The position numbers and the translations under genes are program-made. Shown piece after piece: positions 51,896-60,337 of a stretch of DNA of 64,000 nucleotides. Positions within the stretch are counted from its first letter, which is position 1. Each line of letters starts with the position of its first letter. The notes beneath the pieces are model-generated. The model ran no database searches and was not told where the DNA came from. It saw only the letters and a list, made by a program, of their open reading frames with translations. Source of the DNA: Streptomyces coeruleorubidus (GTDB lineage: Bacteria; Actinomycetota; Actinomycetes; Streptomycetales; Streptomycetaceae); NCBI RefSeq assembly GCF_008705135.1, contig NZ_CP023694.1, positions 5,933,001 to 5,997,000 of the forward strand. The letters run 5' to 3'.

Positions 51896-52963
51896 GTGGC
51901 ATGCGACGAGGGCCACGCGGAGGCTCCCGACGACCGCTCGGCTGCGCTCCTCGGAGAGTTGGAGGCGGCGATCGCCGCTGCGCCGCCGGGAACGAGTGGT
52001 TGGCCGGAGGAACTGGAGGACCTCTGGGATCGGGCCCAGGAGGAGCCCGGTCTCGCGCTCACCGACGAGCAGCGTCAGCATTTCGCGGCCCGGCGGGAAC
52101 GCTGGGAGGCTTCGTCCGAGGCCCAACGGTTGCTGTGGTCGCTGCGGGAGGCCGTGCGGCGAGGTGAGCTCCGGGACGTCTCCCGGGCCGTCGCGCTTGC
52201 TGAGCTGGGCGCACACGCCGGTCTGGGCGGCTACGACAACATCTGGTTGCTCCGCGATCTCGGCCGTCCGCACGGTGAGCAGGCGCTGGCGCGCCTCGTG
52301 CAGGACGAGTCGGTGGGCGAAAGCGACCGGCAGGAGGCCCGCGAATGGCTCGCCAAGCTGCGGAGACCGGAATACGAGGCACGGGCGTCTCGTCCTACCG
52401 ACGGCGAGGAGCTGCTCCTCCCCAAAGTGGTACGCGATCTGACATCCGGCTGGGCCGGCGGCTGGGAGATCGAGGACGAACCGACACCGGAACGCTTCGC
52501 CCAGGCCCGGGCCATTCTCGAAGCGCTGCTGCCTGACCAACGGCTTGCGTCGGAGGAGCCCCCGCATTGGGAGGGAAAGTGGATCGAGGATGCGGAGGAC
52601 CGGCCGGCGTGGCTGGAAGTCCAGATGGTCCTCATCCCCCTGATGCCCGACGCGCGGTTGGTCACACGGGAGCGTCTGATCTGGGCCTGGCATGAGTGCG
52701 AGCGATTGGGCATCGACCTGGAGGACGCGACCCCCGAGGCTTTCGCCGAGCGGTGGGCTGCGCGCATCGCCGCAAATCTGGCACAGGGCATGCTCGAATG
52801 GCTATGGCGCGAGGGCTGCTTCGCCCCCTGGGCCCAGGACCTCGCCATACGCTACATCGACCGGAATATCGCAGTCACCGATGCGACGCGCCTGCTCACC
52901 GAGGCAGCGGAGGCCGGCTCGCAGTGGGGGCCTACAGCAGATGGTCGGCCTTGCCCGCCTTGA
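51896..52963 (+). CDS. Immunity-like protein D, close copy of protein A
   Basis: 355 aa from a GTG, almost the same protein as 47379-48446 (for example AAIAAAPPGTSGWP, then VRDLTSGWAGGWE, both identical). No toxin tail precedes it. Its 3' end overlaps the DUF397 gene on the other strand by 32 nt, like the fragment at gene A. The copy marks a recent duplication within the locus. Confidence 0.7.
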   Translation: MACDEGHAEAPDDRSAALLGELEAAIAAAPPGTSGWPEELEDLWDRAQEEPGLALTDEQRQHFAARRERWEASSEAQRLLWSLREAVRRGELRDVSRAVALAELGAHAGLGGYDNIWLLRDLGRPHGEQALARLVQDESVGESDRQEAREWLAKLRRPEYEARASRPTDGEELLLPKVVRDLTSGWAGGWEIEDEPTPERFAQARAILEALLPDQRLASEEPPHWEGKWIEDAEDRPAWLEVQMVLIPLMPDARLVTRERLIWAWHECERLGIDLEDATPEAFAERWAARIAANLAQGMLEWLWREGCFAPWAQDLAIRYIDRNIAVTDATRLLTEAAEAGSQWGPTADGRPCPP

Positions 52964-53123
52964 TGTCCCGGATGAGCGCCCGGAGGGCATCGCGGCTATC
53001 GGTCAGGTGGTGCTCCTCCTGCCCGGCGACGGCGATGTAGGCGTTGCCGTCCGCGTCGGTGCCTATGCGGAAGCAGTTGTTGCCCTCGCCGCAGTACGGG
53101 TCTTCCCAGTTGATGCCGGTCAC
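52932..53123 (-). CDS. DUF397 protein
   Basis: 63 aa from a GTG with AAGGAAG upstream. DUF397 pattern: Trp near the N-terminus (INWEDPYC), then a cysteine and RIGTDADGNAYIAVAG, and a C-terminal RDALRALIRDI. DUF397 genes pair with XRE-DUF5753 regulators in Streptomyces and affect development; the XRE gene lies 16 nt upstream on the same strand. Confidence 0.88.
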   Translation of the reverse strand: MTGINWEDPYCGEGNNCFRIGTDADGNAYIAVAGQEEHHLTDSRDALRALIRDIKAGKADHLL

Positions 53124-53139
53124 GGTGGCTTCCTTAGGG

Positions 53140-53991
53140 TCAGAGTTCGCGGACGACGCTGCGAATGAGGTCACGCGAGGCCGCCGTCGGCAGCGCCGCG
53201 TCGTCCATCCAATCCAGATGAGCACGGTACTTGGTGAGCTGCGCCTCCGTGCCGGTGAATTCCGGCCCGTGTGCGGAGTCCAGCTGCACAGTGTCGAGTT
53301 GGGGCACGTCCCCGTCCGCGTACAGGAGCGCGTGCCCTGCCCCGGGGAACCCGCCCACGCTCGTCGGGATCACCCGTACGTCGATCGCGTCGTGCTCGGA
53401 CCGCTCGGCCAGGTGCTCCAGTTGCTGCCGGGTCACCTCGACGCCGCCGTACGGCATACGGAGCGCGGCTTCGTGGACGTACGCGACGTACGGCAGTGAC
53501 TCGGGCCGGTCGAAGACCTGCTGCCGCTCCATGCGGTGCGCCACGCGCAGCTCCACCTCCAGCCGGCTCAACGCGGGGAGGACGGCGGCGAAGACGGCAC
53601 GGGCGTACTCCTCGGTCTGGAGAAGTCCCGGCACGTGCATGACCTGTGCGGTCCGTACGCGCGTCGCATGCCACTCCAACTCGGCGATGTCCAGCAGCCC
53701 GGCGGGCAGCGTGCCCCGGTGGCGCTCCCACCAGCCCCGCTCTTTGCTGTCGGCCATGGCGACCAGCGCCTCGACGTAACGTGCGTCCGCACATGCGTAG
53801 TTGCAGGCGAGTGTGCGGACACGGTCGGCTGAGAACGGGCGGATCCCCGACTCCATGTTGGACAGCCGGGTCCGGTCGATGCCCAGCAATCCGGCGGCGT
53901 ACTCCGTGGTCGCCCCCGCCGCGAGTCTCATCTTCCGCAACTCGGCACCCAGACGCTTCTGTCGCTCCGTCGGCGTACTTCTCGTGGCCAT
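53140..53991 (-). CDS. XRE-family regulator with DUF5753 domain
   Basis: 283 aa. Helix-turn-helix at residues 12-65 (LRKMRLAAGATTEYAAGLLGIDRTRLSNMESG). The DUF5753 domain follows (YVEALVAMADSKERGWWERHRG, then VMHVPGLLQTEEYARA), with PYGGVEVTRQQLEHL and VGGFPGAGHALL later. It is the usual partner of DUF397 and is divergent from an ATP-binding gene, the standard Streptomyces trio. It may act on its own promoter. Confidence 0.92.
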   Translation of the reverse strand: MATRSTPTERQKRLGAELRKMRLAAGATTEYAAGLLGIDRTRLSNMESGIRPFSADRVRTLACNYACADARYVEALVAMADSKERGWWERHRGTLPAGLLDIAELEWHATRVRTAQVMHVPGLLQTEEYARAVFAAVLPALSRLEVELRVAHRMERQQVFDRPESLPYVAYVHEAALRMPYGGVEVTRQQLEHLAERSEHDAIDVRVIPTSVGGFPGAGHALLYADGDVPQLDTVQLDSAHGPEFTGTEAQLTKYRAHLDWMDDAALPTAASRDLIRSVVREL

Positions 53992-54262
53992 GCCGCCCCT
54001 TCTTCAGCTGTGGTGCCCCTCAGTCTGCCGGTGCGCGACGCCAAGGCCCATCGTGGTAGGGGTAATTATCTCCAATCCGATGGATACTGTGACTCCACTC
54101 CCTATACGGTCGGTGACATATCGACTACACAACTCTCCGCCGAAAACGGAAGCGCATCACGCGTGCCCACCCACACACTCCTGCCCTGGGAGGGGTGGGT
54201 CCGCGTCAGGGAGACGAGCCACCCGGCGGAGCACATTCCCCCCGACGGCCAAGGGAGTTGCC

Positions 54263-54767
54263 ATGCCCGCGTCCGTGACCAGCTGCTCGTCCCCGGCCAC
54301 CGCCCCCACACCCCCCGACCCCCGAAACCTTCGCCTACAGCCTCACGCTCCCTGCCGCACTCCAAAGCCCGGCTATCGCCCGCACGGCGACGCGGACGAT
54401 CCTGCGAGCCCACGGCCTGGAGGACGTCACCGACGCAGCCGTGCAAGCGGTCGGCGAACTCGCGGCCTGTGCCTGCCGCTTCACACCCTCCGCAGAGGTC
54501 TACATGTCGCTGCGCTACCGGGAGTCCGCCCTGCGCGTGATCCTCTACGACGGCCACCCGCGTCACAGGAATCCCCACCTGGCGGCGGCGTGCGACACCC
54601 GCCGCCGAGCGGCCCTGCGGCTGCTCGCCTGTGTGGTCCGGGCGTGCGGCGGCAACTGGGGTTTCGGCGAGGCGCGCGAGCCGGGCGGCGGTACGCGCAT
54701 GTGGGCCGTGCTTCCGCACCACGGCGCCCGGGCGTACGTACGCGGCGCCGGCGTACTCGAGCGATAG
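54263..54767 (+). pseudogene. Frameshifted SpoIIAB-like ATP-binding protein
   Basis: A good ATG with GGGAG upstream starts MPASVTSCSSPATAPTPPDP, but the family sequence continues in another frame as TPETFAYSLTLPAALQSP. The switch needs one base fewer and falls in C-runs at 54303-54323. The rest reads as a degenerate HATPase (AVQAVGELAACACRF) to 54767; the N-box Asn is missing. It is divergent from the XRE gene, as usual for this trio. It could be a pseudogene or a sequencing error in poly-C. Confidence 0.65.
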
Positions 54768-54778
54768 GCCCCGCCATT

Positions 54779-54834
54779 TGGGCCCCGTTTTGGGGCCACG
54801 GGCCCATCCCGTCCCGTCGGCCCCTTCCTACCCT
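54779..54834 (+). promoter_or_regulatory. Three-box GGGCCC element plus -10, toxin 2 promoter
   Basis: TGGGCCCC (54779), 4 nt, TGGGGCCA (54791), CGGGCCCA (54799). TACCCT (54829-54834) begins 22 nt after the third box. The last two boxes are identical to those before toxin 1. Predicted leader about 26 nt. Confidence 0.8.
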
Positions 54835-54866
54835 CGGGCCGTGTCGTAGAGCGAAGGTGGGGGGAC

Positions 54867-57266
54867 ATGGCCTCGATCGGGGGAGCGCCGGAGTTCGGGG
54901 CCGGGTGGCCGTCGGGGCCTGGCCGGCGGAGGGACATGCCGGGCTCGCTCGCGGCCGCGCTGGTCCTCGTCCACACCCTCTTCGCGGTCACGGTCGTCGG
55001 TGGCCTCGGCCTCCTGCTCACCGCGGCCTCGTACGACGCCCTGGACGGCGGAGTACTCGCCTTGACCGCCTACGCCGCCGCCCCAGGAGCAGTCGGCTGG
55101 TGGTTGGCCCGGCGTACCTGGGAGGGCGGAGCCAGGATCAGGGTCGGGCTGATCGCCGTACAGGTCTGGCTGATCCTCGGCTCGATATCCAACATCACCG
55201 ACGGATCACCGCGCGGCTACACCCAGCTCTTCCTCCCCTCGCTGATCCTCTACTTCCTCACCCGCGGGGACAGCCGCGACTGGTACCGCCTCCCCGAGTC
55301 GGCCAGGGCCGAACGCCGCCCCTTCTCCCTGGCCCGGATGATCCGCTGGCGCCGGGACGAGGGCCAGACGGCGGTGGAGTACGCGGGGCTGGTGGCCGTG
55401 GTCGCGGCGATCATTGTCGCGCTGCTGGTCGGCGGTCTCGGGACGCAAATCTTCACCGGCATCCAGTCGGCCGTGTGCAAGGTCACCGGAACGTCGTGCC
55501 CGTCGGAGGGGGGAAACGGCGGGGAGGAGGTTCAGGCCGGCGACGGCGCGGACGGGACCGACGGTGAAGACGCAGCCGGCCAGGGTCAGGGCCAGGGCGG
55601 CCAGGACGAGGCCGGCCAAGGCGCCGAGAACGGCGGATCCGCTGACGGCGGCACCGGGAGCGACGACACAGGCAACGGCGACGACACAGGCAACGGCGAT
55701 ACCGGGAACGGCGGCGCCGGCGGGAACGGGCCCGGCGGAGCCGATTCCGGAGGCCAGGACACCCCCGGATCCGGCTCGGGCGGCCAGATCGGTGAGGAGG
55801 GCGTCGACAACCGCTCCGCCTCGCAGGGCCGCGAGGACACCACCGTCTCGTACCCCGAGGAGACCGACGAGGAGAAGAACGACGCAGCTGAGGGCGAGCC
55901 TGGATGGGAGGAGGACGAGCAGGCCGCTGACGACAGTGGCGACGACGGCGGCGACGACGGCTGCACCTCCGGCGTCGGGGCCTTCTTCGGCTGTGTTGGG
56001 GACCAGTTCAAGCAGGTGGGGCAGGGCCTGTTCGTCGACGGCATCTGGGGTGACGTCACGGGCATCTGGGACACGGTCACCAACCCGGGTGAGGCGTGGG
56101 AGGGCCTGAAGGACTACGGCAGCTCGCTGGGCGACCAGTGGTCCGAGGACTCCAAGGACGCAGGCGAGAAGTGGGAGAACGGCGACTACTTCGACGCCCT
56201 CACCGACTGGGGCGGCGCGTCGTGGAACACGGGTGTCAAGGTCCTGGACGACACGTTCGTGGGCGACGAGGTCCGCGACCAGTGGAACAACGGCGAGAAA
56301 ACCCGCGCGGTCACCAACGTCGTCTGGAACGTCGGCTCGCTCTTCATCCCCGGCTACGGCGAAGCCAAGATCGTCCAGAAACTCGGCAAGCTGGGCAAGC
56401 TCGGCAAAGTCGGCAAGCTCACTGAGAAAGCCGCGAAGGCGGCGGAGGACGCCAAGAAAGCGGCCAAGGCCGGTGACGCCGACGCCGCGGCGAAGGCGGC
56501 GAAGGAGGCCGACGAGGCGGCGGACGCGGCCGAGGAGAGGGCGAGGAAATCCGGCTGCACCATTGCCTCTGCTCCCGGCCGCCGTGTCCCGTACGGCGAC
56601 ATCCCGGGCCTGACCGGGTCCGCCGGCAGCGGCACCACGGTCCTCGCCGCCGGCGGGTCCCGCGCCCCCTATGTCGTACTGGCCGAAGGCGGCTGCGACG
56701 AGGAGGCCAAGAAACAGGCGGAGGAAGCCCGCAAGCAGGCCGAGGAGGCCGAGGAGGCCGAGAAGGAGGCGAAGAAGGAAGAAAGCCGCAAGAAGGTCGC
56801 CAAGTGGAAGAAGCCGTCCTGGTACAACGACCTGAAGAACCCGCGAAAGGGCTCCAAGGACGGCGGTGACGGCCAGTGGAAGGCCAAGAAGGCCGTGGCG
56901 TACTGGCCGAGCATGGAGCGCTGGATGCGCTACCAGGAGCAGGTCACCAATGTGAAGCGGGGCAAGGAATACGCTGTCAAGGATCCGAGGACAGGCAGGG
57001 ACGTCGACTTCGATGGCTGGGACTCGTCACGGCAGACTTACATAGAGGCGAAGTTCGGATACGGCAAGAAGGTCGGCAAGGACGGGACTCTTCAGAAGGC
57101 CCAGGCGGACAAATTCATCGAGCAGGCGCAGCGCCAGCTGCGGGCTGCGAACGGCAAGCCCGTCGAATGGAACTTCTCCAACAAACGGGTGGCCGAGGCG
57201 GCACAGAAGGCGTTCGACGACGCCGACCTGGACGTAGTGGTCAAGCACATCCCGGCGGAGAAGTAG
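54867..57266 (+). CDS. Toxin 2: Flp-pilin-tethered polymorphic toxin with Tox-REase-5-like end
   Basis: 799 aa. Same plan as toxin 1: four membrane helices (about 25-140), then LARMIRWRRDEG, internal Flp segment QTAVEYAGLVAVVAAIIVAL with Glu5, and a Cys-bearing IQSAVCKVTGTSC. An Asp/Gly linker and a helical body with an Ala/Lys coiled coil follow, then the shared RRVPYGD and TTVLAAGG block. The C-terminal 125 residues fit Tox-REase-5: YWPSMERWMRYQEQVT, DVDFDGW near 711 and YIEAKFGYG near 726-733. It is followed after 15 nt by an Imm52-like gene. Confidence 0.82.
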   Translation: MASIGGAPEFGAGWPSGPGRRRDMPGSLAAALVLVHTLFAVTVVGGLGLLLTAASYDALDGGVLALTAYAAAPGAVGWWLARRTWEGGARIRVGLIAVQVWLILGSISNITDGSPRGYTQLFLPSLILYFLTRGDSRDWYRLPESARAERRPFSLARMIRWRRDEGQTAVEYAGLVAVVAAIIVALLVGGLGTQIFTGIQSAVCKVTGTSCPSEGGNGGEEVQAGDGADGTDGEDAAGQGQGQGGQDEAGQGAENGGSADGGTGSDDTGNGDDTGNGDTGNGGAGGNGPGGADSGGQDTPGSGSGGQIGEEGVDNRSASQGREDTTVSYPEETDEEKNDAAEGEPGWEEDEQAADDSGDDGGDDGCTSGVGAFFGCVGDQFKQVGQGLFVDGIWGDVTGIWDTVTNPGEAWEGLKDYGSSLGDQWSEDSKDAGEKWENGDYFDALTDWGGASWNTGVKVLDDTFVGDEVRDQWNNGEKTRAVTNVVWNVGSLFIPGYGEAKIVQKLGKLGKLGKVGKLTEKAAKAAEDAKKAAKAGDADAAAKAAKEADEAADAAEERARKSGCTIASAPGRRVPYGDIPGLTGSAGSGTTVLAAGGSRAPYVVLAEGGCDEEAKKQAEEARKQAEEAEEAEKEAKKEESRKKVAKWKKPSWYNDLKNPRKGSKDGGDGQWKAKKAVAYWPSMERWMRYQEQVTNVKRGKEYAVKDPRTGRDVDFDGWDSSRQTYIEAKFGYGKKVGKDGTLQKAQADKFIEQAQRQLRAANGKPVEWNFSNKRVAEAAQKAFDDADLDVVVKHIPAEK

Positions 57267-57281
57267 GAAAGAGGAGCGCGT

Positions 57282-58013
57282 ATGTCGGGCGAAGTGGTCG
57301 TGAAGGTCTCCTGGGGTCCCAGGTCGGAGACACCTCTGCAATTGGCTCAGCGGTGGCTGGAGCTCCTGACCGGGCTGTCGGAGCTGTCGGAGGGGGCGCT
57401 GGCCGAGTGGCGCTGGGAGGAGGATTCCGGCCCAGGGCAGCTCGTACCCGTGGAATCCAAGGATTTCGCGGCGGCACTGGAGGCGGCCAACACACAGGAC
57501 GACCGGGACATCCTCGGCTACACAGCCAACGTCGTGGCCACTCAGCCGGACGGCGCATACCTGCGGGCCAGGGTGATCGCGGGAGGCTCGAACGAATACT
57601 CCCCGTTCACGGCGGTGGTGCACCTGTTCCCCGCGTCCGGTTCGGCGGCCGTACCCCTGACGGGCCGGTTCACCGACGTGCTGGCGCTTCTGGCGGACGT
57701 GTGGGATGCGGACCATGGGCTGACTTACGACCGGCCGCTGTACAACGAGCTCAGGTCGGCCTATGGCCTGCGGGCCTCCCACCCGCGCGCGGGGTGGGCG
57801 GTGTACCTGTCGGAGAGCCGCGCCGCGCGCGTCCCGGACGACTTCTCTGCTCTCCGGCGCATGCCAGCCAGGCACGGCGGAGTCGTTCTGGAGATCGCGG
57901 ACAGCTCCGGCGGAACGCCGTCCACCCAGGCGGTGCTCGCCGCTCACAAGACGCTTGCCGGGACCGGTGCTCTGGACCCCCTGCCGGTTCCGGCCACGGA
58001 GGCGAAGCTGTGA
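57282..58013 (+). CDS. Imm52-like immunity protein for toxin 2
   Basis: 243 aa. The pattern (WLELLTGLSEL near residue 28, then FTDVLALLADVWDADHG and a C-terminal GGVVLEIADSSG) fits Immunity protein 52, a family paired with Tox-REase-5 toxins. Gene order supports that pairing. Its stop overlaps the start of a tiny ORF (GTGA). Confidence 0.75.
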   Translation: MSGEVVVKVSWGPRSETPLQLAQRWLELLTGLSELSEGALAEWRWEEDSGPGQLVPVESKDFAAALEAANTQDDRDILGYTANVVATQPDGAYLRARVIAGGSNEYSPFTAVVHLFPASGSAAVPLTGRFTDVLALLADVWDADHGLTYDRPLYNELRSAYGLRASHPRAGWAVYLSESRAARVPDDFSALRRMPARHGGVVLEIADSSGGTPSTQAVLAAHKTLAGTGALDPLPVPATEAKL

Positions 58014-58078
58014 CGGTGCGGGTCGGTGAGCGGTTCAAGATCTCGGTGAACGACGAAACAGTGAGTGCCCCTCGATGA
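58010..58078 (+). CDS. Possible 22-residue peptide between immunity genes
   Basis: A GTG overlaps the Imm52-like stop (GTGA), and the TGA overlaps the next ATG (ATGA). It encodes MTVRVGERFKISV then NDETVSAPR. It may be a coupled microprotein, a fragment of a lost immunity gene, or chance. Confidence 0.35.
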   Translation: MTVRVGERFKISVNDETVSAPR

Positions 58079-58509
58079 GCGTGCAGCAGTACATCGCCCG
58101 CATCGACGAACTCCTGGCCCGCCCCCTGACCGGCGGCGACGCCTACCACCTCGTGACCCTGCACGAGAGCCGGGACTTCGCCCCGCCGAACGACGACTGG
58201 GACGAACTCATGCGGACCAGCGAGGAGTTCGAGGCGGAGCTGAAAGACCTGGCAGCGGCGTTGGACGCCCGGTGGGGCCCGCACGGGTCCATGTCCATGG
58301 AGGACTACGCCAACGCATTCCTGGACCCGGACGACGACGACCTCCCGCCCTTCTTCCGGGAGCTGTGCGAGAGCGGATACTTCGGCGACCTCCTGTACTG
58401 GCGGGTCGGCGACCGTCTGGTCGCTGCGAGCGTCGGCCATGAGGACAAAGAGGAGCCGGTCGTGCTGTTCGCCGGGGTGACCGGTTCCGATGAGGGGTTC
58501 CCCGACTAG
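58075..58509 (+). CDS. Small immunity-like protein E
   Basis: 144 aa, acidic, helical N-terminus (QQYIARIDELLARPLTGGDAY) then FREL and a C-terminal beta part (LLYWRVGDRLVAASVGHEDKEEP). No known family. Placed directly after the Imm52-like gene, so an immunity role is inferred. Confidence 0.6.
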   Translation: MSVQQYIARIDELLARPLTGGDAYHLVTLHESRDFAPPNDDWDELMRTSEEFEAELKDLAAALDARWGPHGSMSMEDYANAFLDPDDDDLPPFFRELCESGYFGDLLYWRVGDRLVAASVGHEDKEEPVVLFAGVTGSDEGFPD

Positions 58510-58621
58510 GACGCCCACGGGGCACTTCCATCGCGGCGTTGCTCCCACCAAGAGAGCACCAAGGCGTACCGGGGCGTCGACGGACCGGACGGCGGAGACC
58601 AGATGTGGCGGGAGGGCAGGG

Positions 58622-59341
58622 GTGAGCGAGTCCGATACGGAGCCGAATGCGGAGGAGACGTGGGACCCACAGGTGGCACGGTGGCGCGAACCGGAGGGCG
58701 ACTACGTCCTGCCCCGCGCGCTGCGGTCCCTGCCCGAGCCCTGGGACGAGGCCGACTGGAGGCGGATCGCGGAACTGCCTCGCACCGACGAGCGGCTGGC
58801 GGAAGCCCGGCGGGTGGTGACCGTGCTCCTGGACGACCCGGAACTGACTCCGCATGTACCTCAGCCGCCGTCGCCCGGCCTGTTGTGGCACGTGTGGGAG
58901 GAGTTCCACTGGGCCGTAGCCAAGAGCATGCCCCGCACGAGCGACGTGACATGGTCCGGTGTGGACGAGCTGGCCCGCGCATGGCGGAGCCGACCGCAGC
59001 TCTATCCGCTGCAACGGCACGTCGTACGGCACGTCGAAGCGGCGATGCTGGCCATGATCCCGTCACTGCGGGACGACATCGCCGACTCCGTCTTCCGCTG
59101 GCTGACTCTCGATCCTGACCCGGGCCGCTTCGCCGACTGGGCAGTGGGCCTGGCCGAGCGTTGCGTGACCGAGGACATCGGTGCCGACTCGGCCATTGAA
59201 CTGCTGGGCTCGATGGGCGGTCCAGCGGCCGGGGCGGCACTGCGGCGCCTGTCGGTGAAGCCGGACGGTCCGGCGAGTTGGGAGAACGCGGAAGCGGCAC
59301 TGGGCGTGCTCTTCGACCGGTGGAGCGACGGGACCCGCTGA
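58622..59341 (+). CDS. Immunity-like protein F, distant relative of B
   Basis: 239 aa from the GTG at 58622 (GGGAGG upstream); the open frame reaches further up but lacks a better start. Helical. VLPRALRSLPEPWDEADWRR resembles the EGLQSLPHSWQNDFGW region of B, and WAVGLAERCVTEDIGADSAIELL matches B's C-terminal WAAELAERC region. The next gene overlaps by 1 nt (TGATG). Confidence 0.65.
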   Translation: MSESDTEPNAEETWDPQVARWREPEGDYVLPRALRSLPEPWDEADWRRIAELPRTDERLAEARRVVTVLLDDPELTPHVPQPPSPGLLWHVWEEFHWAVAKSMPRTSDVTWSGVDELARAWRSRPQLYPLQRHVVRHVEAAMLAMIPSLRDDIADSVFRWLTLDPDPGRFADWAVGLAERCVTEDIGADSAIELLGSMGGPAAGAALRRLSVKPDGPASWENAEAALGVLFDRWSDGTR

Positions 59342-59826
59342 TGATCTATGACGTCCTCTTGGTCGGGCCGCCGGTTTCGCCCAGGTCGCTCGCCGAGGCC
59401 CTGGCGGAGGCGGTGAGGACCGAAGGCGCCGACATCGACGTGGCCGACCGGGACGGTGACCAGAGCCGACGCGACTGGACCGCACCCGTTCTGTGCGGCT
59501 ACCTCGGGCTGCGCGGCGACCTGTCGTTGGAACTCGACATCTACGTGGAGGACGCCCTGGTCAATGAGGCACCGGCTGAGCCGGAACTCGCTCGGCGCCT
59601 GGCCATGGCGTTGGGCGTTCCCGTTCTGTATCCGGCCGAGGAGGACCTTCCGTCGGCTTACTGGCTGGCGACCTCGTCAGGAGAGTCAGTCCGCGCCCGG
59701 CTGTATGCGTCGGACGACGAACCTCCCGTGTACACGATCGACGCGGTCGAGTCCGCGGTCGCCCAACTCCCGCACCTCCGTGTCAGTGACCTGCCGGAGA
59801 TCGCCCGCAAAAAGGGTGACAGGTAG
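59341..59826 (+). CDS. Small immunity-like protein G
   Basis: 161 aa from the ATG overlapping the previous stop. An alpha/beta protein starting MIYDVLLVGPPVSPRSLAEAL; the late LGVPVLYPAEEDLPSAYWLAT and VRARLYASDDEPP are characteristic but not recognised. Coupled to F, at the end of the toxin 2 operon. Confidence 0.62.
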   Translation: MIYDVLLVGPPVSPRSLAEALAEAVRTEGADIDVADRDGDQSRRDWTAPVLCGYLGLRGDLSLELDIYVEDALVNEAPAEPELARRLAMALGVPVLYPAEEDLPSAYWLATSSGESVRARLYASDDEPPVYTIDAVESAVAQLPHLRVSDLPEIARKKGDR

Positions 59827-59878
59827 TGGCGCCGTCGCCGCTCGTCATGACCTCAGATCCGGACCGGCCGGCCGTCTA

Positions 59879-60247
59879 CTACGTGACGACCTCGACCAGC
59901 GCACCCTCCCGTACCCCCCAACCCGCCATCACCCCTGCCTCCGCCTCCACCACATGCCGGGCACGCAGCCGCGGCATCCCCAACCGCCCCGGCCGCATGG
60001 TCCGCACGGCGATGACGCGAAGGTGCCGATCGAGATAGGCGACATCGATCGGTATGCGCATACGAAAGGTGTGAACGCTGTTGGCGGGGGAGAGGAGGAT
60101 CACCCCGTCGACGGAGTCCCGTCCCAACAGCCCCTTCGTCCGGGCGCGATAGGAGGTGGCGATCTCCAAAGGAACAGTGACAGGCGGCCCTTCACCACCC
60201 CCATGCACGACCATTTCCCCGCGCCCGTCCCGCCAACGCCGCCCCAT
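59879..60247 (-). CDS. DUF192 protein
   Basis: 122 aa from the ATG at 60247 with GAGGGGG upstream; an ATG eight codons earlier is an alternative. DUF192 pattern: RARTKGLLGRDSVDG, NSVHTFRMRIPIDVAYLD and a final GLREGALVE-like turn (GVREGALVEVV). Cytoplasmic. DUF192 genes are often beside type IV pilus genes in actinobacteria; its role is unknown. Confidence 0.85.
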   Translation of the reverse strand: MGRRWRDGRGEMVVHGGGEGPPVTVPLEIATSYRARTKGLLGRDSVDGVILLSPANSVHTFRMRIPIDVAYLDRHLRVIAVRTMRPGRLGMPRLRARHVVEAEAGVMAGWGVREGALVEVVT

Positions 60248-60337
60248 ACGGGCCCCCTCCGACCGCGCCACCTGCTACTTGCCACTTGCCAACGGCTGTA
60301 CGAACCCGAAGGTATCCATAGGGGCGTAGGCCTCACA

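Noticed and set aside
44719..59826. Prophage or integrative element carrying the toxins
   Set aside because: No integrase, transposase, attachment-site repeat or tRNA was seen; shuffling looks local.
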